The notes under the pieces were generated by a model. It did not search any database and was not told the origin of the DNA. It was given only the letters and a program-made list of their open reading frames with translations. A stretch of DNA of 64,000 bases from Allantophomopsis cytisporea. Its lineage: Eukaryota; Ascomycota; Leotiomycetes; Phacidiales; Phacidiaceae. Position 1 is the stretch's first letter; every line of letters begins with the position of its first letter. Both the position numbers and the translations under genes were made by a program. Where the stretch lies: the NCBI GenBank assembly GCA_024752435.1, contig CP103022.1, positions 992,001-1,056,000 of the forward strand, in the 5' to 3' direction. This document shows positions 48,927 through 60,870 of the stretch, piece by piece.

Positions 48927-51900
48927 ATGGCCCTTTCAGATAACGTTCAGACGTTCTCTGCCGTCTTTTCTTTGTAAGTAGGAGTGGTCACCTCAAATAT
49001 ATTGCTAACTAACACAATATAGTGGGTTGTTACTGCAGGCGGCGACTTCAGCATTACTTATTTACTTTAGGGGTCATGCATCTACTATCTTTCAGGACCA
49101 CCGGCGGCTGGTCCTCGTGGTATTCCTTATATCGGCAGCCCTGTGGGCACAGGTCGATTTTCTTAATTTCCTTATTCCAACATCAAAAGCGACATTATGT
49201 CAAACCACTATTATTTTCTCGACAATGTTTGACCAAATAGCGAGGATCACGATAGGAGGATTTCTGCTATGGACGGTAGGGCATGGATCTCGATCATCAG
49301 CAGAGCGATATGGCTTGGGAGCACTTCTGGGTCTAAGAACCATTGCTGGACTTGCGTTCATCGGCTTTACACGCCCACAATTCTCTCCAGTGTGTGTTGC
49401 ACGTTCTAAACTCATGCCATTGTCAATTATTGTCGTAACACTTGACGGGCTCATCATTGGAGTTCTGGTTATTCAAGTCCTTCAACTTCGGCTTTCGGAT
49501 AGTCCCAAGAATCAACAGTCAAGTGACACGCAGAATCACAACAGAGCGCTTACCATTGTTACGGCTGGGTTCTTCATATGGACCGCAATGAGCATCACTA
49601 TGATTCTTGGTTTCGAAAGTATCATGTTACTCTTGAGAACCACAATCCCTTCGATGGGTCTCTTTGTTGTCGTTGGAATTCTGACGATCTTCGAGTATTC
49701 TCTCCTTTCCTACAATGGAGAACCATCGAGAACCCCAGAAGCTCGATCGCCGTTCGTTCTCCCACCCCCGCAGTCTCTGCAACAAAAGCCAGTGGGCGAT
49801 GGCTCACCAATTGTCGGGCACAGATATACTAGCAGTGGAACCTTATTCGTGGTAAATCCTTCTGACACACCAACCGAATCACCAATTGTGATGCTAGGAG
49901 GTGGATTCAAGGCGGAAAAATCACCACTGGGTTACGGGGAAACAAAGATCACTGTCAACGCAAGGGAAGTTGGAGGAGGTGCGTCTGGTTCGAATAGCAA
50001 TAACTTGCTAAGAAGTTCAAACGGGATATTTCAATATGCTGCAAATTCGAGCGAGAATGATTCGCCGGTAACGAAGCTGCGCGCACCGTCATTTAGTTTC
50101 CCCCGTCAAATCCCCTCTCCGACCATCCAACCTATTACCCCTCCTACTGCGCAGCAAAAGCTGTCTTTGTTCAAACGTGGGAAGCCGCCTGTCAAGCAAA
50201 GCGTTCGCTCTCTAGGCATATCACAGCCAATCTTGGAAGTCAATGAGGACGATGAAATGCCATTTGCAAGAATGAAGACGATAGACCTTGCTACTGCGGC
50301 AGCAGAAGAACGCACTAGACGAGAAGCAGCAGTCGACATGCAGCGACTTATTGCAAATCGTCCGGCACCTCCCCCGCCTATGATGAAGCCTGCGGAAGGT
50401 CTACTGAAGAGCATCAGTACTAAGCGCAAAGAGGGGCCAGTGAAATCTCACAAGTATAAATCTTCGATAGACAGTATGTCAAGCAGTAGTTCGAATGTTA
50501 GCTCAGGAAAGTCTATGGAAGCAAATGGTACCTCAACGTCGGCATCTTTATCACCTGGGCGCGACGAAGTAAGAAGACGGTCTCCAAGAGCCTCTCCAAA
50601 TGCACAGAGCTTCGAAGCTTTCGATGAGAAGCCCATCCGGTTGATCTCACCCCTTAAAAGAAACCCGTCGGCTGGATTACCTGATGGACCTCGACCAAAC
50701 ATAACATCAAATCCCCGGCCAATAGCGAATTCTGAACCTCAGAGAATTATGTTTGTGAAGGATATCATATACGATGAGCCCAACGTCGTGCAGTCAATCA
50801 TTGATAGTGCAAGGACACCTTCCAAACCCTGGACTAAAGCACAAGAATACGATCTTCACTCGGCAGATTCCATGATTCATCGGCCAAGACCATACCGAAG
50901 GAACACAGAGGAGGATCGAGCAATATTCCCTGCAGAGCCACATCATCGACGTACCAAGTCCGGAGGATCGGTTATGAGCCGCAAATCAAACTTGTTCCAT
51001 ATTTCCGGAGATCCAGAAAACTTGCCGCCACTTCCTCAGCCTCCAACTTCAGCTCGAGAGCTCAAGAAACTTCTTCCGAATGGTACGAAATCTATGACTG
51101 TTGATGAGAAGATCCAACTACTTTTTCCAGCTCCCCCTGAGACCCCCAGAAAACACCAAAGACGTTCTTCTGTACCAGCTGTGCCAAGAATTCCCTCCGC
51201 TATTCTCGCAGCTGCAAGATCAAGTGAATTAGAGGATTATGATGTTGTGCGGAGCAACAGGATCTCAAAACGCTCCACCATCGCCTCAATGTCGGGCACA
51301 CTTGCCCCGCTGGTACCCACTGTTCCAGCTCTCACTCCTGATGATCCAACTTATCGATTTAGTGCCGATACATATCGCTTCATCACAGAAATGGTCCCCG
51401 TGCCCTGGATGCAGGAAATGCCAAAGTCTGGAAGTAATAGACGAAGCTCTCTTCTGGAGCCGCAATTTTATGAGGATGAACAAGAGAGCATTCATGATTC
51501 GCCACTGGGAAAATCTCGACAGATCAGTCATACTTCAATTGCTGATACAGCCTGGGAGTCATTGCATTCACCAACTCTACCAATTGATGTTAGCAAGACA
51601 TTCAAGGCTGCTCCAACTTTATTCAAGGGCGGCAAGAAGGCTGACACACAAAACTTGTCTCGTGTGTCTCGTGATCTACCCAGTGTTCCTCAAGAAGAAG
51701 AGCGTGAGGACCAACAGGAATTCATGACTATTATGCTTGACCCAGCAGAAGCAGCTTCGATGGTTTCCTCCACTAGCAACAACCGAATCTCGTTTCTCTT
51801 AGATGCTGGCAAATCTCTACCGGCAACTCCTGACAGTTCTGCATCAATAGACTCAAAGTCATCTACTTGGCATAGACGTATCGGCGATGAGCTTCCCACG

Positions 51901-54900
51901 TTTTCAGATCGCCAAAAATATCGCAAATCTAGAGCCATGCCACCGCCTGCGCCGTTGCTCTTGGGCAACACCGGTAGAAATGCTACCGTTGTTGTGCTTG
52001 AGCCAGAGCCTGTACTATTGAGTACTCCTGAGCGGGCTATAGCGGAAATTCAAGCTCAACTCAAGAAATTTGAGAATGAGCCAAGTAGAGGGTCAGTAGG
52101 GTCTCTGATTCGTCGCATCCCAGCTGGTACACCAAGTGCTGCAGAAGAGCAGAGCAATCGCCTTAAACTTCTCGAAAATCTCGAGCACGAAATGGGCCTG
52201 CAAGAGAGTCAATGGATGAAGATGCAGCAAAACTTGGATCGGAATTCTACTTCTACAGCAGGTGGCTTGCCATCACCGCCTGCTGAACAAAGAAATGCCG
52301 AATCTCAAGGTAGCCCTCGTGCTGCGCCGCAACGCAATTCGAGATCCACGAGACCAGTCTCTCGAAGAGCTCGTATCAGAAGCAACGTGTCCAAGACGAG
52401 CGAATCGGCCTTGTCAGCATCGACAACAAGCAGTGAGACATCGCGTGCCAGCGTTTGGCAGAGACGTCTTGCTGAGGCTCAAATGGAGTACTTGGAGAAT
52501 GCGCCTGTACTCCTCAACAACCGTACTGCATTGAACTTCTTATCTGTTGGACACGGTCCAGCACAGCTTGGAAGCCCCACTCCACCAGATAGCTTGGATT
52601 CATGCACGGATATTGACACGGAGTCCGACAATGATGAGCATTCTAGCCCAGTCACCGCTCGTCCTATTCCAAAAGCAAAGGTGGAACCCATCACTTTATG
52701 GCAAGCTCTCTTGAAGCCTTCCAGATATGCGGAAGGAAGATTGTGGTCCCCAACATATGGTCCTAAGCATATTGTCAAATCTCCAGTATTACCAGCCAAG
52801 TCGATCAGACCATCCCAGCGCACTTTTGTGCATAGCCTCCAAATTTCAAGTACTGCCCTCTGGTCGAAGACCGCGAAGCCGTCTGCCAAGCCAAGTACAG
52901 GTCTCTGGGGCTCCAGGCCTGTCCGTCCAACTGTTGTCACAAGCAAAAAGGCTATACAGAAACCAGAGAGAAAATCTAAGCGTGCGACATTCCTCCCAGA
53001 CATTCGTAAGTAGTCTCCTCAATACAGGTGATAACCAACTAATATTTTACAGTTGAATCTCCAGAACCATTACCCAATAAACGGGATACACTTGGAATAT
53101 TCCAATTCCCATGGGGTGAGAGGTCTGACAATGCTGTTAGCCGGCCACAAATTATTCCGACTGTTCAAAGCAACAATTTCCCATTCATCAACAATCCCCC
53201 ACAGTTGGCATTCGAAGTCGATTCTGAAATTGCTGAATATGAGTCTTCATTCTTTGATGATTATGACGAGGACTTCATAGATGATGAAGAGAGCGAGGAT
53301 GACTTTTATGACAGCGAGGATGAATTTGATGAGTCAACACTATGGGAGATTGCAAACATGCTAAACTCCACGAATATACCCTCCAGAGACAGCCTGTTCC
53401 CGCCGCAACAATCTGTCATCGAAGATTACGATAACTCAGACTACGACTTCAGCGCCAGCTATGTCGGCAGTGATGATGAGCATTCGGAGACGGGACGTGA
53501 GCCTCCTGCGACTCATCCTGATGTCAAATTCCCAATTCGACCTCTGGCCAAGTCAACTCAATCAAGAGATCTATTGTGGGATAATAAGACTGGCGAGACT
53601 TCCAAGACTGTTGTTACTGGGTTGCCTCAGCCTGAATCTTCTGTATGGCAGAAATATGTTCCTTCTGGGAAGGATATCACGAGAACGAAACCTCGCCCGG
53701 AAAGCCGTATTGGAAATCTAGAGACAACAGATATGTGGAGTTCACCAGAACTTTCTCTTCCAGAGCGGCATACTTTCTGCCTCTGGAAAACTAGACCGGC
53801 CTCTGTCGAGTTGCAGTTTACCGAGCTTCCTTTCAGTGCGAAATACCTATGGTCTCCCAAGAACTCATCGAAATCTGAATCATCAAGATTTTGGCTTGCG
53901 GATACGTCCATTATTGCTTGTCCAACAATGGTCGAGCCTGTCATAGCTCCTCGACAGGTGAAAGCACGTCGTTTTGAACTCTCAGGACTTCCAAAACTGG
54001 AATCAAATGATCTTTGGATCAATTCAATGCGTCCGATACAGATTGGAAGATCTCACCTAAGAATGTGGAGTCAGACAAACATTGTGCGATCTCATGCTCC
54101 CACCATATCCTCTCCACGGAAGTCCGTGGGGTCAAAGTCACGTGATGACGACATCTTATTGTGGACATCGACCCCGAAGGAGGTCCAGACTTTGGCGAAA
54201 GGTCTTTTCACTCCATCTCAAAGTCGATCGGACTTCCGTGTGACGACCGCGATTCCAGCTGCCCTGTCTATGGTGCGGGCTCCGCGTGCCAAAAATGTAG
54301 CACTTCCAAGTTTGAAGACCCGTGAGATCTGGACATCTCCTTCACAACAGACAACATCTACTAGGTCTTGGATTATGGAGTCATCAAAAGCATCAGAAAC
54401 CGCAAATGTAGGGAAATCGATGACTGGTGCCCGTATGTGGTCTGCTCCAGAGAAGCGTCTTAGTATTGAGACTCCCGGTCTTTTCGATGCACGGATCCCA
54501 AGATGCGACTTCCGCATATCATCCAATGAACCTGCCACTCTCACTGCGGTCAGAGTTCCTCGAAAGTCAGATTTCAATCTTCCAATACTTGAATCGAAGC
54601 ATTTATGGAGAAGCTCTAAAGTCATTGCAATTGAGCATCACTGGGTGACAGAGTCATCTGTTCGGCCTATCAGCCCATCCTTGTACTCACCTTCATCTGA
54701 TTCGGAGAGATCAGACCGATCTTCTATGGCATCGGAGACAGCATCTATTGCATCTGTCAGCACTAAAGCATCATCAATCTGGAGCACCTTGGGCAATGCT
54801 GCTGCCGTAACCGTGAAGAAACCCTCTTGGTGGGAGTCCAAGTCGAAGAGAACGCCGTCGCCTCCTCGAGATGCTGGAAGAGCAGAGAACCAAGATCGAC

Positions 54901-56237
54901 CACAGATTCCCGTCGGCCGAGCTCAAAAACCTGCAAGTGGACCCTCTCGGGACTCGAAGATTCTTGCCAACCGTTCCATGTGGGAGTCTGTGGACCAACA
55001 GCCTGCCGTTGTACCTTCTATCTCCAGAAAGGTGTCCTTAAAGCGTGGTGTTAAGGTAGAGGCATCGGTCAATGCGACTCCTTCTCAAAACGCGATTCTG
55101 AAGCCAGTCTCAAGTGTGAATCGTTACGATCAATCACACCGTGGCGCCACTCCTTCCGAGTGGGCTTCAGCACTCGAAGAAGCTCGTGCTCGACGGGCGT
55201 TTGACCTCTGGTTGGCAGCACCTGTGGAGTTGATAGCACCAATTACCGCAAATGTACTCTGGACTACCCCTCCTGCAGCCAGAGCATGCCGACCAGATAT
55301 GTTCGCTACCAGGGTCGAAATGGTCAAGAAAGTTTATAGCGCTCAAAGCAGTCTTCCCGTTCTTACCTCTTCTAAACTTTGGGAGGCGAAAAATACTGCA
55401 GTATTGCCAGAATACAACTGGGTTCTTATCTGCTCTAAATCAACCGTCACAGAGGTCACCGAGCGAGGTACCATGTGGACTGTTCCCGTTAAAGGTCATA
55501 GCCGTCAACGCAGTCTATTCATCGATGCGATGGACAGAGTAGTGAGACGCAGATCCCCAAAACCAACCATGGATCTCCCTTCGCTGGAGTCTGCTCAATT
55601 CTGGAAACTTAGTGATGTTACCAAAGTCTCTCGCGATTGGATCACCGAATCTTCGGCTCAAGCTGCCGCAAAGACTGAGTTTCCAATTGCGTCGCCAAAG
55701 CCCATCAAGCCAAGTCAGACGTGGGTAGCTCCCCAGCCCCTTGAGGCTCTCGAGGCTTTGATTGGCAGCAGTGTGATGTGGAGCTCGGAAAGCACTCATC
55801 GATGCAGCCCGAGCTTGTTTTCGGGCATCAAGCCTGAGCCTATAAAGCGTACGCCAAGTCAAAAAGCACATGCGCTCAAGAAACTTGAGAGTGACACGTT
55901 TTGGCAATCTGCGGATGTGTCTGAAGAGAAAAAGGATTGGATACATGTGTCTGTTGTTCCTGTCCCTGATGAAGCCCAACTGTGGACGCCGCCTGTACTG
56001 CGTGTGGTCCATGTTGATGAGAAGATGTCTTTATGGAAATCGCAAGTCGTCGAGCATGTCGAGGAGAAGACTGTGTTTACGAATCCACATGGTCCTTGGG
56101 TCAAGGCGAAGAGGGTTCCAAGCCCGTTGATGAGTGTTGAGAGTAGGGAGATGTGGAGACCCAGTCATGAGATCCCAGAAAGTCCGAAGAATTGGTTGAT
56201 GACGAGTAGGTTCTCAAAGGTACAATTTAGATATTGA
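48927..56237 (+). CDS. giant membrane protein with tryptophan-repeat tail, function unknown
   Basis: Three exons, 48927-48973, 49023-53005 and 53053-56237, give 2404 residues; introns are 49 and 47 bp with GTAAGT donors and consistent phase (SAVFSFG; PDILESP). Residues 1 to about 256 hold about seven hydrophobic segments (LLQAATSALLIYF, LVLVVFLISAALW, ITIGGFLLW, LMPLSIIVVTLDGLIIGVLVI, ALTIVTAGFFIWTAM, MGLFVVVGILTIFEYSLL). After this, about 1000 residues are Pro/Ser-rich and probably disordered and cytoplasmic. A strongly acidic stretch lies near 1406-1450 (DDYDEDFIDDEESEDDF) and ends in STLWEIANML. From about residue 1510 to the end the protein is made of degenerate modules of roughly 75-80 residues with regularly spaced LW, PxLESxxLW and WIxESS. 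I know of no function for this build. A scaffold or sensor anchored in a membrane is the simplest guess. That it is one gene is supported by splice sites and phase on both sides of the 47-bp intron. Confidence 0.87.
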
Positions 56238-56521
56238 GTTTGGGTGGGATGAGATTGATACCCGGTATATGGGAATTTGTAAGCAGTAACGTAGCCACTT
56301 TGATATGATGGAAGTTCGTTTGTCCTAGTTTCACTTGAATGCACTCCAATTATACCACTGTGAAACGCTCAAGAATAGAGCCTTACAATCATATAAGAAA
56401 ATTAATTTGAGAAAACGAATTATTGGAAGTTTACATATAGTATATCGGCAGAAAACCTATGTGCTTTTGTGATAATTACTCCTGTATCTGGTTCTATGGG
56501 ATAGCTATGTAACAACATTGT
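56238..56521. other. short intergenic stretch between convergent genes
   Basis: AT-rich 3' region shared by the giant membrane-protein gene and the NLR gene. Nothing else seen. Confidence 0.7.
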
Positions 56522-59500
56522 CTAAGTAGATGCTATTTCCTGTTGCCATTTCCTTAAAGCGTCAATAGCCCATTTGGTATCAGGATGCTCAAGCCCTAAT
56601 ACCTTTTTCCGCAAATTGACACAAACTTGCAATAGCAATACTGCTTCCTTGTTCCGATGTTGTGATTTCATTGTAGAGGCCAAATTAGCCATGCTAATCA
56701 GCGTATAAGGATGCTCGTGTCCCGATAATCTCTTCCTCATCTCTAGGACCTGCACTTCCAGCTCCTCGGCCTCCTTCAGTCGTCCTTGATTGACGTAAGT
56801 CGATGCTAAGTTACCCATGCTGGTTAGCGTGTCAGGGTGATCTTGGCCTAACACCTTCTTCCTCGTCTCTAGGACTCGTACTTCTAGCTCCTCAGCCTCT
56901 TCCCACCGTCCTTGGCCCAAATAGATCGATGCAAGATTCCCCATGGTCGTTAGCGTATGAGGATGCTCTTCGCCTAACTCCTTCTTCCTCGTCTCTAGTA
57001 CTTGTACTTGTAGCTCCTCAGCCTCTGTCCATCGTTCTTGGCTCATGTAGCTCCATGCCAAACTACTCATGCTAGTTATTGTGTCAGGATGCTCTTGGCC
57101 TAACAACTTTTTACTTGCCGCTAAAACTCGTACATCTAGCTCCTCGGCCTCTATCAACCGTCCGTGGACCCGGTAAATCGATGCCAGATTACCCATACTG
57201 TTTAGTGTATCGCGATGCTCTTGACCTAACACCCTCTTACTAGTTTCTAATACTTGCACTTCTAGCGCCTCGGCCTCTGCCCACCGCCCTTGACCCAGGT
57301 AAATCCATGCCATATAACCCATACTAGCTAGCGTGTCAGGATGCTCTTGACCAAACACCCTCTTCCTCGTCTCTAAGACTTGAAATCCTAGCTCCTCGGC
57401 CTCTGTAAACCGTCCTTGGTTCCGGTAGATCAATGCCAAATCACTCATGATAGTTAGCGTTTGAGGATGCTCCTGGCCGAGCTCCCACTTTCTTGCCTCC
57501 ATTACCTGACGAAATTGTTCTTCGGCCTCATTAAATCGCCCGTCTTTCTCTAAACACCATCCAAAAACCTCGAATAATTTCAGTTGAACCCGGTTTCCCT
57601 TGTTGGAACGGTTATACCGAAGGATATAGTCAGCATGAGGTAGATAAGTTCTCCATACTTTTCTGTTACTAAAGTCTTTTTGTGGGAGAACATCTGTTAA
57701 GCGGACAATAGCAGTCTCGGTCCACGTTGATAACAAGTTTCTCTCTCTTAACCAGCTGCGAGTCGCAAGATGAACAAGTCGATGGATATCATATATATTA
57801 CTCTGATTTCTCTCAGAAACGAATGAGTAAGACTTGAGTATTGAAAGAGCATTCAATCCTTTGTGTTTTGACGGAGCAGCTGGCAGTAATGATTGGGGGA
57901 TGTCTTTCGGGCTAATGCACGACATGAACCATAAATAGTCTGCGGCAAGTGAATCTCGCTTCTGGATCTGCTTGAAGGATACTAGCCACGTGGTCGCAAT
58001 GGGGTTTTTTTGATGCTTGTCGTCGCGCCAATCATCCTCGAAATCCTCACTGAGGACTTCAACGACGTTCTCCTCGGTATCTTGTAGAAGGGACAAGTAA
58101 GTTGAGATTGAAATATCGTGAATGTTGATATATGCAGCTGCTTGCACAATTGCAAGTGGAAGGAATGTAAGCTGTTGAAGGAGCTCCCGTGTATTCTGAA
58201 GGTCATTCAAGATCTCTTGTCTCACAAGTAGGTTACTAAATAATTGAGTAGCGACATCTTCTTCCATATGGCTGACCTCTATAATGTTTGTCGAGGCAAA
58301 AGAAACGGCGACTTCACGAGTTCGAGTAGTAAATAGTACACAGCCTTGACCACTTCTCGGTATGTAGTCAATCAGGCGTGGCGACTTGTTGGACTCATCT
58401 TTTTTGAACCAGATGTCGAAGTCATCGACATTGTCGAAAATCATTAGCCATGAGCCAATATTCGTACGACTGAGATGCTCCTTTACCAGCTTTTTAACAT
58501 CAGTATTCTTCTCGTTGATTCCGGGTACTTGAAGCTGATCACCAATTTTCATGAATGTCTGCTCAATACTTTCAACGCTCATCGCAGAAAACCAAAAGAC
58601 TGAAACCTCCGGATTTCGATCTCGAACTCGGTAAGCCAGCTCAAGGGCAATCTGAGTCTTACCCACCCCACCAAGACCCATCAATGCAGCTTTCGTAAAG
58701 TGACCTTTCAGAAATAGATCATCCTCTAGCTTCGTGAACTGGTCTATCCGACCAATAAAATTCTGATTCCTTTCAAAAGGGACAAGCCATACAGGTTGTA
58801 CTGAAGGTGCCGTAGCAATTCCATGATAGCGACCAGAGACAAAATCAGGTCCTTTTTGAATGATTCGTTCAATTTCTGGGAGCAAAAGTGCAAAATTCTC
58901 ATCCTCTATCCCAGAAAACTTGTTGAGGCCTGAATGATCCGTTTGCAAGTAGATCATTCGTTTCCCGCGGATTGCAGCAGATTGCTTTTGTACAGTCTAA
59001 CGTTCATTAGTGTTGTTAAACAGTACCATTTGAGAGCGAAAAAGTCAAACCTGAACCTTCCAAGGCCCATACCTCGAGCCTTCATTCTCATAGTAGCATA
59101 CGATATCCCAAGTCTGGTAGCTATGCCAAAAGTCGACAGAGAGGTTGTACAATTGCTCGGAGTTTCGTTGCAGCTCTTGGAGAAGCTTGTCGTCCCCACC
59201 GACTGCCTGAGAAATCCACTCGCCATACTGGGCTAGGTCACTACCATCGAAAGGAACTCCGAGGAATATGATACCTGCGACTGCTTGTCGGATATTAAGA
59301 CACTCAGGTCTATGGACTGCAGCGACCAATGCCTTTGAAATTAGCGTCTATATAGCGACAAGGAAATAGAGAACAAACCTGTTCGATAACGAGACCCCCA
59401 AGACTATGCCCGATCAGGAGGATGGGTCTTCGATGATCCTATTCGTATTAATAAGTAATTGTTTTCAGACAGATTGATACATACCTCAAGGTTTTGCCTA

Positions 59501-59941
59501 TACTGCAACAAAACTTCCAGAAGTTGATCCCCACAACGCCTTAGGTTTGTTTTCCCTCCTTTTTTCCAGCCAGATTCATAGCTGTACGTTGCGATACGGG
59601 CATTTGGAAAATTTCCTGGAAGCAGATCACGAAGCCACATAATTTCTGCTTCGCTCGAACTAGCATCTCCGTCCCTCTCTTTTCCCTTGTATAAGCGGTG
59701 TAATAAACGTTTACTTCTACTCGACTTAGACTCAATCTTGAATGAGCCTTTTCTGACCCAGGTATAGTATGGATGGGCACCGAGCCCTTGGACTGCCACG
59801 ATACTTGGCTTTGTAAGCAGCGATCTTTGAATGGGAGCACTACATCACTACATACTCAACATTTGGCGTTGACCCGTCTCCTAGCCCAGTCGACCATACA
59901 TTCAAGCCGTTCAGCTTCACTGTTTCTTTGGTGCAAGCCAT
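56522..59941 (-). CDS. fungal NLR: alpha/beta hydrolase, NB-ARC, TPR repeats
   Basis: Proposed exons: 59900-59941 (uncertain), 59485-59808, 59379-59438, 59051-59332 and 56522-58996, giving 1060 residues; introns of 45-54 bp except the first. The N-terminus is an alpha/beta-hydrolase (SesB/lipase-like) effector domain: IVAVQGLGAHPYYTW near 17-31 and nucleophile elbow GHSLGG at 132-137 with Ser134, formed by splicing exon 3. The NB-ARC domain follows: P-loop GLGGVGKT at 343-350, Walker B LMIFDNVDD at 420-428, VLFTTRTREV near 456-465, and LPLA at 515-518. The C-terminus has eight kinesin-light-chain-type TPRs of 42 residues from about 705, each with GRxxEAEEL, VLExRK and GQEHPDTL. In fungi such STAND proteins act in heterokaryon incompatibility and general immunity: ligand binding by the repeats drives oligomerisation and activates the hydrolase. 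All key motifs look intact, so it may be functional. The exact 5' end is open: the first ATG exon needs a weak acceptor (TTACAAAG). Confidence 0.9.
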
Positions 59942-60870
59942 GGCTTATGATCGTATCATCTCATGGAGCATGAAAATGGAAGAACTTGGATTTTTCGAAG
60001 GTGTTGATGCGTAAGGCTGTACTCATCCGAGTTTGGTGATTTATGGCACAGCCTCATAGACTGCAGCAGCATCATAACAGCCCCCTGTAGATATCACGAG
60101 GCGTGCTTTTAATAATCAACCAATTGGACTTTTTACCGAACTAATCAACAATCCTAAAAATCGCCTTGATAATGCAGATTGCTCCATATCATATTGACCG
60201 ATCTGTAGTTGATATAAACAGGTTAACCTGGCGAAGCCCATTACGCGAACTGTGTACACACATAGCTGAAGTTTTTGGCCACGATAATCTAGAGCTCATT
60301 ATGTATGCACTAATGAACGACCCTCAAGTCATTACTTATTACCCTCAATTATTCGTTCTCTCATATATGACCTTGGAGTCTACAGTAACCTTTTGCGTAA
60401 ATACCGCTCTCGTAACTTATTAACATGCTCCAGTATATTCTTTGGATGATTGTGCCTACGGCTTCCAGAGACTTTTAATGGCATGCATCAAACATAATCT
60501 AACATATCCAGGAGTTCGTATTCGAGTCCAACAACTTAGTAGAGGAAACCGGATAATAGTAGCTTGCTGCCTTGGGTAAGTAGCGCTACACATGTCGAAG
60601 CACCTGTTCTTCAAAAGGAGTGTCTACACGCACCTCAATTCGAGACCTGCCCTCTATGTTGTTGAAAGGCACAATATTATTCAGGTACGTGCAGTTCTTC
60701 AAAAAGACAAAAAGCTGTTCGAAGCCACAAAAATTAAAAGACATTACCTTCTACCGCCACTTTCACAACTCTTCCATAACATAGTGTAGCAACGCAAGAG
60801 AGTAAATGTTTGGTTACAATACAGCTATCCCGCCCGTTAACCTTTACTCCATGCTCTAATACATTTTCAT
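59942..60870. other. intergenic stretch upstream of the NLR
   Basis: Holds the NLR promoter and the 3' region of the P450 gene. A plus-strand frame from ATG 60172 to 60423 (PLRELCTHIAEVFGHDNLEL) and one at 60592-60789 look mildly protein-like but are short and unrecognised; remnants of a decayed gene are possible. Confidence 0.5.

Noticed and set aside
60480..60580. TTCGAGTCC-like sequence suggesting a tRNA.
   Set aside because: The A-box-like part lies on the wrong side and no cloverleaf can be drawn.
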